A stretch of 64,000 nucleotides of DNA from Dioscorea cayenensis subsp. rotundata (taxonomy: Eukaryota; Streptophyta; Magnoliopsida; Dioscoreales; Dioscoreaceae). This document shows positions 11,917-28,433 of this stretch, piece after piece (position 1 is the stretch's first letter; every line of letters starts with the position of its first letter). Position numbers and translations under genes: made by a program. The notes below the pieces were generated by a model. It was given only the letters and a program-made list of their open reading frames with translations, was not told the origin of the DNA and made no database searches. The DNA is taken from contig NC_052475.1 of the NCBI RefSeq assembly GCF_009730915.1, forward strand, positions 28,209,016 to 28,273,015. The letters are read 5' to 3'.

Positions 11917-12878
11917 ATTGAAGACATAAAAATTAATAAAATAAGATAATAAAATAACTCTGGTAACTAGAGTAGTGGAAGGAGACAAATTGTAATATGA
12001 AGCACAGGGAAAAACAGTTACCAGCAACAAAAGTGGAGCCAAGAAAAACACAGTTTATATATAATTCAATAAATTATTAAAAATAAAGCACCCAACCCCT
12101 CAGCACGTTCTAGTGCCTCTCTTTTTTATACAAAGCCGGTAATTCAACGTGTACATACTATCAAAAAATTGATCATTTAATTTATGTGAACTCACTCAAC
12201 TAACATAAAGATTGGATTACAAACTCACTCTCATCGTTAAAGATTTTTTCTGACACTACTACATTGGGTGCATTTTAAATTTTAAATAATAAAAATCTTT
12301 ATAAAACATTTTTTTAATAAAATTAATACCACTGGGAAAAAAACCTTTTGATTCGCATCTCTAATTCTCAATTAAGCATAGATGGATGAATAATTTAATT
12401 TTAAATAGCATTTCTAATTCTCAATTAAGCATAGATGGATGAATGATTTTTTTAAATAGTGTATATATATTTTAATGTGAAGCTAGGGAGTTATGTGATA
12501 ATATGGACCTGAAGCTAAAAATAGGCTTGGGATGCACACTGAAGAAGAGGCAGCCATATTTTTGGCAGCATAAACCATGAAAAGGAGTATGACAGCATGG
12601 CAATACTCAGACCAGCCTGGAAATCAATCAATGAAACTGGTATTTATTAGTTGGTATACAATGCCTGACAATCCCACACTACCTTTTCATTCCCACTACT
12701 CATTGCTCAAACAAATCAAGACCCAAGACATCAAGACACTTGTAATGTCCCTCATCCACATTATCATACTGAGCAGTAAAAGATCACATCCAAATTCAGT
12801 ATCTAAGTAGGACATATTCATCACATTAATTTTTTTTAATTGAATGGCCCGTTTATATTCTACCCTTTGAATGCTAAC
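11917..12878. other. AT-rich intergenic DNA
   Basis: No supported gene. It contains a short tandem duplication (listed separately). An open frame of 77 codons at 12577-12810 has no recognisable domain and I do not call it. Confidence 0.5.
12355..12460. repeat. Tandem duplication, 53-bp unit
   Basis: GCATCTCTAATTCTCAATTA... at 12355 recurs at 12408 with one substitution in the first 36 bases, followed by a TA/T-rich tail. Two units only. Confidence 0.75.
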
Positions 12879-12894
12879 AAAATAAAATCAATTT

Positions 12895-13934
12895 GGCATC
12901 GTTTTGGCTTGATCGTTGGTTCGAGGGCTCCACTCCGAAGAATAAATAGTTGGATCTTTTTGCTCGGTGAAAGAATCCCCTCAGCTCAGTAGCTTTTTTT
13001 CTTTTAATCCAGATCTAAATTTGTGGAACTCCTATGGCAGTCTTTAACCATGGACTCATCTCAAGGAAGAGATTCTAAATTTTGGAGATGATGTAACAAA
13101 AGCTTTTCGGTTAAATCTTTCTGCACTTTTTCTCAATGATAGTGGGGCTCGCTGCACTTTTGACAAGACTCTCTAGAAGGGTTCCTGGCCGCTTAAAGTT
13201 GAAGCTTTTTTCTGGTTGGCCCTGAACAATAAAATCTTAACCCAATAGAACTTAGCGAGGCGGGGTTGCAACAGTACTGCTACTGGTACCTATGTCCTCT
13301 GTAATGCTGCTAATGGAAAGACTGACCATCTCTTGTTTAATTGCTCTTATTCTAGTAGGATCTGAGCGCATTTCGCGATGCTTTTTCATGTTCTGATTCC
13401 CACCACCCTATTGGAGGCTTGTACCTCTTGGGTGATGAAGGGTGCTATTACCTTTAAGCCCCTGGGTCTTCTCCTTACTAGGGTCATTTGTTGGGCTATC
13501 TGAGCTAAGTGCAATAGTCACATCTATATATTCACAGCTCTAGATTTTTATTCTACTATCTATAAGATTGACCATTTGCTTATTGCTTGGATATATGCAG
13601 CTTTAGATTAGACCAAATCTCAACTCGAAAAGTATCTGCCCACGATCAAGCGCAGTCTGGTGCTTACGGATACTAAGACCCCAGAGGCCCAGACTCCGTT
13701 GTTTGGCCAAGTCCGGTTAATGAGCCCAGTGTTTCCCTCGATGGTGCCCATTTAGTCTGAGCTTCTCCGATCAACGTCATCCACTAATGGATGTTTTTTT
13801 CCCCTTCTACCCTCCTTTGTTTTTTTCTTTTGGTTTTCTTTCTCTAGTTCTTTGTTTTAACACTAGTGACTTTATCTATTCTTTTATGTTATTTTTTCAT
13901 TCCGTAATGAATTTGTGATTCATCCATTTTTTTT
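12895..13934 (+). mobile_element. 5'-truncated LINE with exact 16-bp TSD
   Basis: The insertion is bracketed by AAAATAAAATCAATTT at 12879-12894 and 13935-13950, an exact 16-bp duplication typical of target-primed reverse transcription. Near the left end a frame reads SFWLDRWFEGSTPKN, and around 13190-13420 a broken frame reads KVEAFFWLALNNKILT, then YVLCNAANGKTDHLLFNCSYS. These are the segments before and within the zinc-binding domain that follows reverse transcriptase in plant L1-type LINEs. The endonuclease and reverse transcriptase are missing. The element ends in a short T/A-rich tail after GTGATTCATCCATTTT, a 3' end shared with other LINE fragments here. Confidence 0.87.
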
Positions 13935-13950
13935 AAAATAAAATCAATTT

Positions 13951-14399
13951 AATGACCAAAATTTAATATTTCTTTTATTTTTCCTACAATATATAAATTT
14001 ATTTAACAGTTTGCAATTTTCTAATCAATTGGTGAAAAAAAATTATTACTCTTTACTAACAGCCTTTTGACTTGTTAACACCGAATTTTTTATGTAACGT
14101 GTTTATTATGAGATGAATCTAAAATCGATTCCTAAAACTCATGCAAAGAAAAAACACAAATGTATTGAAGTATTAACTTCACGACTGTACAAGTCATTGA
14201 ATTCTCTTAAATGGAACATTAGTCACCTATTTGTCAAAATGTATATATATATATATACACACACAACTCTTTCAGAAGACTAGTCAGTAAAACAATCTGA
14301 CAATCCAGGACCATATAAGTCTGTAGATCTGTGCTGGCGCAACAGATACTGCTAATCCAATGGAAGAGAAGGTAGTGTTAAGAACTTTTACCATTAACC
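13951..14399. other. Downstream flank of the HAM gene
   Basis: AT-rich sequence with a TA/CA microsatellite near 14240-14265. On the minus strand the stretch below 14400 should contain the 3' UTR of the acetyltransferase gene. No other gene is seen. Confidence 0.5.
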
Positions 14400-21364
<6,965 letters not shown>

Positions 21365-21631
21365 CTCCCTGCCTCTCCCACTGCGGCAAATGAGGGGATT
21401 TGAAAATGGATGGAGGATTTCTAGTTTAAGTGCCTCGAGATTTGTGCGCGATGATCTAAAATAATTTAAATCTTAACCTCCATTCCCGCCTTTTCTTTTT
21501 CCTTTTCCTTTTTTTTAACCATTTGATCAAATTTAATGGACGGTCCAGATTGAAAAAAAAATACTCCAATATGTCAACATGGTGGTTTATTTACATCTGT
21601 AAAACTTATTATATTGATAAAACCTTTTTTT

Positions 21632-21666
<35 letters not shown>

Positions 21667-23580
21667 GTGTCCACCCACCTGAGGTGAAAACATAAAACAA
21701 AAAAAAAAATTCATGGCGTAGAACAAGCTAATACAAATAGAGAGAAAAACAACAAGAAAAATTAAGATCACGACTTTGGACTTAGGGAGGATCTCCTACT
21801 AGGATAAAAAAGATAGTTACATGTCTGCAGTTGAGTCTGAAATTTGTGTGTTAGGAGAGATAGGTTCGTCTCACATGGAAAGCCCTAAGAACTGAATGCT
21901 CTGTTTTTTGGTTGCTTGCTCTATATTTTGTTTTTTGCCTACATGAATCGCAAAAACCCAAAAAAAAAAAATATATATGACTAATTTTCAAAATAATAGA
22001 AGCAAAATGTAATGATTTGAAATTAAAAATACATTTATTTCTTACTAGCCAAATGTGCTACTTTGGCCAAAATAGTTCAAGCGGCTTAGGTTAAAACCTA
22101 GAATTTTCACAGTTCCTCCAAGGATTATTGGGTTTCAGGTTGTCTAATTAGGATAAAGTTATTAATTTATAATAATATTAGCACTAACGAAATCCTAGAC
22201 ATCATCACTATCAAAGAAGTGTTTAGTACAATATTATATTATTAAAAAAAAACAACACTAAAAAGGTTGTGCATGGCATCATGCAATCATCAAGTTCTTA
22301 ACATCACAATCAAGTTAAATAAAATAATTGAGCAGTTTTTCCAATAAGATTTTGATTGAATTGTGTGAGTTAAAATAAATGGTTTTAATATATAGCAGAC
22401 AGCTAGTTCAGGAAGACTTAAGTCTTTTATAACTAATCCGGCTACTCCCATTGAAGGCATTTGTCACAATAATGTTTAAAGATTAATTAGCTCATATTCT
22501 TGTATGTGTATATATATATTTATATATCACTTTATAATTAAGTTCTTCATGTTGGAAATAGGCTTTGTACTCAATCTTCTTTCATATTATAGATATTAAG
22601 GGATAGATTGATTTCTCTCATTATTTTATTAGTGAAATATGGAAGACCTCATCTTCTCTTCTCTTTTATATTTTAAATGTTCAAAAATGTGTTTGAAGAA
22701 TTTAGACTAAATATATGTTTGCGTGTTTTTGAAGTTTTATTAAACCGGGTAAAATTAGAGCTGTTGAGTTTTTTCCCTCATATTTTTAGTATTTTACTTT
22801 ATGTTTTTAAATTGATTATAGAAAATTAATATAGCTTTAAGCAATGGGATCAATAATTTAGAACAATGAGAAATGAAGAAAAAAATAGTGTACTAGGAAT
22901 TATTAGAAATACAAACCAGCAAAAATTTAATCTGATTGAATTCTCCTATAAGATGGTAGTTAAACATAACCCTCTCAAACTTGGATTAACTATATCTATA
23001 GTTTTATATGCTTGACAGAAAATTGATAAACCTCATAGAAAGATGCTTTGATAGAAATCTTTTTAGTAGAGAATTGCATATAATAATCTCTCTTTTTTTT
23101 CTTCTTTTTTTTTTCTTTTTTTTTCTTTTTTTGATAAACTATAAGAATCTAAAATTCCAAAGCTGCTACAGCCACTAGTGACCCTCAAACGAATGGTCAT
23201 TCAAGTTTGAATTATTATTTATTTTAATATTTAAAATCAAAGAAAAATCCACTTCAACCTCTCAAGTTATGTTTATTTATTTACTTTGATTTTTGAATTA
23301 TATGAATTTGTTTATCATAATTCTTTTTTCTAATAAGATAGTTAATGTGACCAGATAATGACATATATATATATATATATATATGAAATTTCCTGGTAGC
23401 CTTTCATGAGTTAGACATCTACCCAACCTTAGTACCAAGACCTTGTACATAAGGAAAAAAATTGGTGATTATTAATTTAGAAATGTATTTCCTGAGTATA
23501 TTTTTTAAAGGAATACGTACGATTAAACTTAAGTTATTAACTTTATAATAAATGATATACCAAGCTCCTCTCTGTCATGC
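21365..23580. other. Divergent intergenic region between HAM and NF-YB
   Basis: The two genes are transcribed away from each other, so this stretch should hold both promoters. Next to the HAM start is a C/T-rich stretch (about 21480-21515). It also contains A-tracts, TA microsatellites near 21650-21665 and 23366-23384, and a T-rich CTT tract near 23090-23130. No coding sequence is seen. Confidence 0.55.
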
Positions 23581-23590
23581 TATATATAAA
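23581..23590 (+). promoter_or_regulatory. TATA box of the NF-YB gene
   Basis: TATATATAAA lies 70-79 bp before the NF-YB ATG at 23660, leaving room for transcription to start near 23610 and a short leader. It also argues against the in-frame ATG at 23552, which lies upstream of the box. Confidence 0.65.
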
Positions 23591-23659
23591 ACCACAGATA
23601 GACTGCAAACACTATATCTCATATATATCTCATTCTCTCCATCCATCGAGCTCCTAAAA

Positions 23660-24244
23660 ATGAAAGCAAGAAACACACACCAGCTCAGCTCTTCACAAAG
23701 CCCTCTTTTCGATGCTGAGCCTTCGTTGAAGGACGCCGACCGGCTCCTCCCTATCGCCAACGTGAGCCGTCTTATGAAGAGGTCTCTTCCGACCAATGCC
23801 AAGATCTCCAAGGAAGCCAAGGAGGCAGTGCAAGAGTGTGTGTCAGAGTTCATCAGCTTCATCACCGGTGAGGCCTCTGACAAATGCAGGAGAGAAAAGA
23901 GAAAGACTGTTAATGGTGAGGACCTTCTTTGGGCCATGACCACCCTTGGCTTTGAGAACTATGTTTATCCTCTTGAGCTTTATCTTAACAAGTATAAAGA
24001 CTGTGTTCATGAGGGAGAAGTAGTGGAGGAGAAAAAGAAGAGCTTTATTGGTAAGCAGGGAGAGGCTTCAGCCTCTTCAGAACGGAGTTTCTTATGTTTT
24101 AATGCTGGAGTCGATGCGCCGGCTCCGGTCAAGTTCATGGAGTTTGGAGTTGAGAGAACAGTGGAAGGTGGACATGCTGCTAATGGTAGTGGTAGTGGTG
24201 GTGGTGACGCTTGGTCTTTGCCTAGTCATTCTCATGGAGTTTAG
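23660..24244 (+). CDS. NFYB: NF-YB (HAP3/CBF-A) CCAAT-box-binding factor subunit, non-LEC1 type
   Basis: The product is the histone-fold B subunit that pairs with NF-YC and then NF-YA to bind CCAAT promoters in the nucleus. The frame gives 194 residues without introns. The conserved core runs from about D27 to C116 and shows the family phrases [40 protein letters not shown] and [17 protein letters not shown]. The residue after KIS is lysine (K51), as in non-LEC1 members, where LEC1-type proteins have aspartate, so I place it outside the embryogenesis LEC1 class. The C-terminal tail is variable, with a serine-rich stretch and a glycine/serine run. I chose the ATG at 23660 because the only upstream in-frame ATG precedes the TATA box. 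A young gypsy element sits 384 bp downstream in the same orientation. Confidence 0.96.
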   Translation: MKARNTHQLSSSQSPLFDAEPSLKDADRLLPIANVSRLMKRSLPTNAKISKEAKEAVQECVSEFISFITGEASDKCRREKRKTVNGEDLLWAMTTLGFENYVYPLELYLNKYKDCVHEGEVVEEKKKSFIGKQGEASASSERSFLCFNAGVDAPAPVKFMEFGVERTVEGGHAANGSGSGGGDAWSLPSHSHGV

Positions 24245-24627
24245 AGGTATTAGAAGTATAGTCTCATGTTTATCCATTTTTTAGTTGCTTTTTGAGGATA
24301 TGATTTCTAATTCTAACCAAGAAAAACTTTAATTAATTCAATTTAATTTGCATTTTTTTTAGTGACTCTTGATGTTGAATCTATCATTCTAATTTCAAAA
24401 CTTTGTTTATCTATGTACTTCTTAAATAGATTCCATTTTATTTTGCTATTATATATCTTCATGTGGCCGGCCAACCTAATGACAAAGTGATACGAACTAA
24501 GGTCATCTATCAACAGTATGACACAACTATAAATCAAACATATATAGTTCAACATTAACAATAATCATCATCATCATATATATATATATAAACAAGGAAC
24601 AATGATGGGAAGAACACACATGCATAT
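24245..24627. other. NF-YB 3' flank up to the gypsy insertion
   Basis: AT-rich sequence expected to contain the NF-YB 3' UTR and polyadenylation signals, with a TA microsatellite near 24576-24590. No other gene is visible. Confidence 0.5.
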
Positions 24628-24867
24628 TGTTAGCCATTCACAGCAGCCACTAAGAGTATACTCCAGAAGAAAGAAGGTGAATGGTCAAGGCAATGACTGT
24701 GCATGACCACTAGAGGGTATTATGGGAAATTCCATATTGATACTATGACCAAGGGTTCACGTGCAAGGATTATATCAAGGGTTAGCAAAGGGGATCTGGG
24801 GGGCAGCAAAGAAAGAAAGCTTGATAACCTTACAGGTTGGCCTCTATCTTCCAATTACTTTCTATCA
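24628..24867 (+). repeat. 5' LTR of the chromovirus
   Basis: 240 bp, TG...CA, near-identical to 29624-29863. The sequence directly after it, TTGGTGCGGTGAGCG, is in the primer-binding-site position and begins TGG after one base; it is not the common initiator-Met site and I cannot name the tRNA. Confidence 0.95.
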
Positions 24868-24901
24868 TTGGTGCGGTGAGCGTGGCGATTCCCGAGCGTT
24901 G

Positions 24902-26530
24902 ATGCCGCCAACCAGGATGGAGCAGCGTGTCGACTCGATAGAAAGGAACTTGGAATCGATGGGAGAGGAATTACAGAACTTGAAGATTCACGCCTCAAAG
25001 GCGGACCAGGCGGTGGCGGGTATTTTGGACGAAGTAGCGCGCTCGAGACAGCAGCTGGACAGCATTCAACAATTATTGGTAACTTTTGTGAAAGGAAAGG
25101 CTGTCGACGAACGTCCACATCCTCAACCTGCACCAAATCCGGCGTCTTCTCCTCTAGATCCGGCGGCTTCTTCTCCAGATGAAGTGCTTTCTGCGGCTGT
25201 GGAAGGCCAGCGGGTTTCGTCCCGCATGATTTCTTTCGACGAGATCCAGATTGCGGCGAAGAAAATCGAGATGCCCAACTTCAAGGGCGACGACCCTTTG
25301 GGATGGGTTCGGCGAGCAGAGCAATACTTCCGGATTCAACAAACTCCGGAGGATATGAAGGTCACACTAGCATTGGTGTCAATGGAGGGCCACGCACTCC
25401 ATTGGATGACTTGGTTACATGAACGCCGACCTCTCCTTACTTGGCAGGATGTGCGCCGTGAAATTTTAGCCAGATTCAGTAGTGCTTTGGCTGTGAACCC
25501 GTATGAAGCAATTGCGGCAGTGAAGCAGACAACTACGGTGGAGGTCTACATCCGTGAATTTGTAGAAAAATCAGCCCAAGTCCAAGGATGGCCAGAGGCT
25601 GCTTTCATAGGCCAGTTCCTCAGTGGGTTGAAAGATACTCTCCGTGCTCATATCCGATCACATGAAGCTCAAGACCTCTACGGCACGATGCAATTAGCTC
25701 GTGAGGTGGACAATGAAATCGAGATTTGTGGAAAGAAGATGATGACGAGTGGATCATTTTTCCCATCTTATGGTCTTGGTGCTCGGGCTGGGTCAGTCTG
25801 GGACATCATTCGGTTAGAGGATGGTGTGCTTGGGCATTCCATTACAGCTAGCAAACCTGGAGCCCCAAGGCCCTCTTTTTCAGGACCAGCGTTGCATGCC
25901 AATCGGCATATCTACTCAGACACTGGCTCAAGGGTTGATTTGGCCACAAGTTCGCACCACAACAGTGCAAGTTCCAACTCATTGACAGGCCATTCCGAGC
26001 TGAATTGGAAAACTCGTCAGTATACACAAAAACAATTTCAAGATTTACGAGCCAAAGGATTATGCTTTCGGTGCCATCAACCTTTCCACCCTCTTCATCA
26101 ATGCCTGAACAAGACCTTCCGTGTACTTATTTTGGGAGAGGAAGAAGAACAGGACCCCAGTAACATCTCTACATCGGAAAGTGGTGACTTCCCTAGTACT
26201 CTAGAAGATGGCTCTCCCCAAATCCTGCAGATGGAACTTCCTTGTTTCGCCATGACTTCAAATCGGAAGATTAGCACGATGAAGATTATGGGGAGTATTA
26301 ATGCTTCCCCAGTTATTGTGATGATCGATAGTGGCGCAAGTCATTGTTTCATCTCTCCTACATTGGTTACTCGACTAAACTTACCCATTTCTGTAACACC
26401 TACTTTTGGGGTGAAATTGAGTGATGGTCATTGCAGAGAAACTCATGGGGTTTGCCGCAACACTGTAATATTAATGCCTTCAATTTCGGCGACAGTGGAT
26501 TGTTTTCTTTTTTCCATTAGGTGGAGTTGA
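24902..26530 (+). CDS. Gag and N-terminal protease part of the chromovirus polyprotein
   Basis: From the ATG at 24902 the frame runs about 542 codons. The early part (after MEQRVDSIE) is predicted coiled-coil, then comes the retrotransposon Gag core (WVRRAEQYFRIQ..., about residues 130-270). A CCHC zinc knuckle CFRCHQPFHPLHQC (spacing C-X2-C-X4-H-X4-C) lies near residue 388, and the aspartic protease active site MIDSGASHCF near residue 475. The frame is open back into the 5' LTR (to 24761), but a start there would precede the primer-binding site, so I prefer 24902. It ends at 26530 in the middle of the protease, where a T-rich run shifts the frame; the rest of the protease continues in the next frame. 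Confidence 0.9.
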   Translation: MPPTRMEQRVDSIERNLESMGEELQNLKIHASKADQAVAGILDEVARSRQQLDSIQQLLVTFVKGKAVDERPHPQPAPNPASSPLDPAASSPDEVLSAAVEGQRVSSRMISFDEIQIAAKKIEMPNFKGDDPLGWVRRAEQYFRIQQTPEDMKVTLALVSMEGHALHWMTWLHERRPLLTWQDVRREILARFSSALAVNPYEAIAAVKQTTTVEVYIREFVEKSAQVQGWPEAAFIGQFLSGLKDTLRAHIRSHEAQDLYGTMQLAREVDNEIEICGKKMMTSGSFFPSYGLGARAGSVWDIIRLEDGVLGHSITASKPGAPRPSFSGPALHANRHIYSDTGSRVDLATSSHHNSASSNSLTGHSELNWKTRQYTQKQFQDLRAKGLCFRCHQPFHPLHQCLNKTFRVLILGEEEEQDPSNISTSESGDFPSTLEDGSPQILQMELPCFAMTSNRKISTMKIMGSINASPVIVMIDSGASHCFISPTLVTRLNLPISVTPTFGVKLSDGHCRETHGVCRNTVILMPSISATVDCFLFSIRWS

Positions 26531-26531
26531 T

Positions 26532-28406
26532 GTGATTTTGGGAATCTCATGGTTACAAACCTTGGGGGATGTCAAGGTCAATTGGTCCAAAATGACAATG
26601 GCAATCGCTCACAATGGGGATTACGTACAGATCACGGGGGATCCCTCACTTTCCAATTCTAGTATTTCTTGTCATTCTTTGCACCGCCTATACGATGTTG
26701 AGTTTACAGCACTCTTGTGGTCCTCGGGTTTGGGTGAAGTAAACAACACTATCGCCACCTCAACAGTTTTTTCTGCAGATTTACATCAGTTGCTTGAAGA
26801 ATTTGCAGCGGTATTTGAAGAATCCAGTGGCCTTCCACCTCGACGACCTACAGACCACCAAATTCTTCTTAAAGAAGGAGTCACAACCATCAAAAGTAGG
26901 CCCTATCGGTATGGTCACATCCAGAAAGATGAAATGGAGCGGTTGGTTGCCGAAATGCTAGCTTCTGGGATTGTGCAACCTAGCAATAGTCCCTTTGCTA
27001 GTCCAGTTTTATTGGTTCGCAAGAAAGATAAAAGCTGGAGGTTTTGTGTTGACTATCGGGAGCTTAATAAGGTCGGAATACCAGATAAGTACCCTATTCC
27101 TATCATCCAAGAATTACTAGATGAATTGTATGGGGCTCAATTTTTCTCCAAAATCGACCTCAGATCCGGATACCATCAAATTAGAGTGCGACAAGAAGAC
27201 ATTCCAAAGACGGCCTTTCGCACACACTCGGGCCACTATGAATTCAAGGTCATGCCATTCGGTCTTATGAATGCTCCGGCGACTTTTCAAGCCACAATGA
27301 ATGACATTTTCCGGCCGTATCTTCGTAAGTTTGTACTTGTCTTTTTTGATGACATACTCATTTATAGTGTGTCTTGGCAAGAGCATATGCAACACTTACG
27401 GTTGGTGTTTGAGATCTTGTTAGAACAACACTTTCTAGTTAACAGGAAAAAGAGCTCATTCGGCCAGATGTCTATTGAATACCTGGGCCATGTGCTGTCT
27501 CATAATGGTGTCTTGATGGATCCTGCAAAAGTGGAGAGCATCCTCAATTGGCCTGTGCCAACTTCTCTTAAAGCAGTACGAGCCTTCTTGGGGCTCACGG
27601 GGTATTATCGACGTTTCATTAAAGGATATGGGGAGTTAGCTCGTCCTCTTACTAATATGCTGAAGAAAGACTCTCTTACTAAATTTGCATGGACAACAGA
27701 AGCTGACGGGGCTTTTCACCGGTTGCAACAAGCCCTTACTACGGCCCCAACATTAGTGATGCCTGATTTCACCAAAGTTTTTATCATTGAATGTGATGCT
27801 TCGGGTGGAGGTATTGGAGCTGTACTCATGCAAGACAATCACCCGATTGCGTTTTTCAGTAAGTCACTCGCATCGCGGCACTTAGCAAAGCCTGCCTATG
27901 AAAAAGAACTCATGGCCCTTGTTCTTGCTATCCGTCAATGGCGGCCTTATTTAATTGGCCGGCGTTTCTTGGTGCGTACTGATCACAGCAGTCTTCAACA
28001 CATTTGGAAACAACAAGTCACCACTCCCGCTCAACAAAACTGGGTGACTAAACTTCTTGGCTATGAATTTGATGTGGAGTACAAGCCGGGCAAAACCAAT
28101 CAAGCTGTTGATGCTCTTTCACGAGTTGTGGAGAATATGGGCTTCGCTGCACTATCACTGCCGTATTGGGCTGATTGGAATCACCTCGCATCTGAAATTA
28201 CACATGATGTATCCTTACAGCAACTATTACAGAAAATTCAGCACCAGCCACTCCAATATCCTAATTACAAGATTGTCAACGGTAAAATCTTCTTCAAAGG
28301 CCGGCTTATGATTCCCCCCACCTCATCTTGGATACCAAGGTTACTTGACGAATTCCACAGTACTCCCCAAGGGGGTCATTCTGGGGCTATGCGTACCTAC
28401 AAATGA
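26532..28406 (+). CDS. Protease end, reverse transcriptase, RNase H and integrase N-terminus of the chromovirus
   Basis: This frame begins with the end of the protease (ILGISWLQTL), so the first ATG is not a natural start. Reverse transcriptase follows, with FCVDYRELNKV near residue 170 and the catalytic FFDDILIYS near residue 270. RNase H starts at ECDASGGGIGAVL near residue 419 and includes RTDHSSLQHIW and DALSR. The zinc-binding integrase N-terminus begins at the end (EFHSTPQGGHSG). The frame stops at TGA 28404-28406; the following codons stay in the same frame and continue the integrase, so this is a nonsense mutation inside integrase rather than a natural end. Confidence 0.9.
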   Translation: MILGISWLQTLGDVKVNWSKMTMAIAHNGDYVQITGDPSLSNSSISCHSLHRLYDVEFTALLWSSGLGEVNNTIATSTVFSADLHQLLEEFAAVFEESSGLPPRRPTDHQILLKEGVTTIKSRPYRYGHIQKDEMERLVAEMLASGIVQPSNSPFASPVLLVRKKDKSWRFCVDYRELNKVGIPDKYPIPIIQELLDELYGAQFFSKIDLRSGYHQIRVRQEDIPKTAFRTHSGHYEFKVMPFGLMNAPATFQATMNDIFRPYLRKFVLVFFDDILIYSVSWQEHMQHLRLVFEILLEQHFLVNRKKSSFGQMSIEYLGHVLSHNGVLMDPAKVESILNWPVPTSLKAVRAFLGLTGYYRRFIKGYGELARPLTNMLKKDSLTKFAWTTEADGAFHRLQQALTTAPTLVMPDFTKVFIIECDASGGGIGAVLMQDNHPIAFFSKSLASRHLAKPAYEKELMALVLAIRQWRPYLIGRRFLVRTDHSSLQHIWKQQVTTPAQQNWVTKLLGYEFDVEYKPGKTNQAVDALSRVVENMGFAALSLPYWADWNHLASEITHDVSLQQLLQKIQHQPLQYPNYKIVNGKIFFKGRLMIPPTSSWIPRLLDEFHSTPQGGHSGAMRTYK

Positions 28407-28433
28407 ATCGCTGCTAGCCTACATTGGCAAGGT

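Noticed and set aside
12577..12810. 77-codon open frame
   Set aside because: No recognisable domain, promoter or paralogue; short enough to occur by chance.
23552..23659. Upstream in-frame ATG extending NF-YB by 36 codons
   Set aside because: It precedes the TATA box and adds no family-like sequence.
26500..26520. Programmed ribosomal frameshift in the chromovirus
   Set aside because: The shift lies inside the conserved protease end, not between domains; a mutation or sequence error is simpler.
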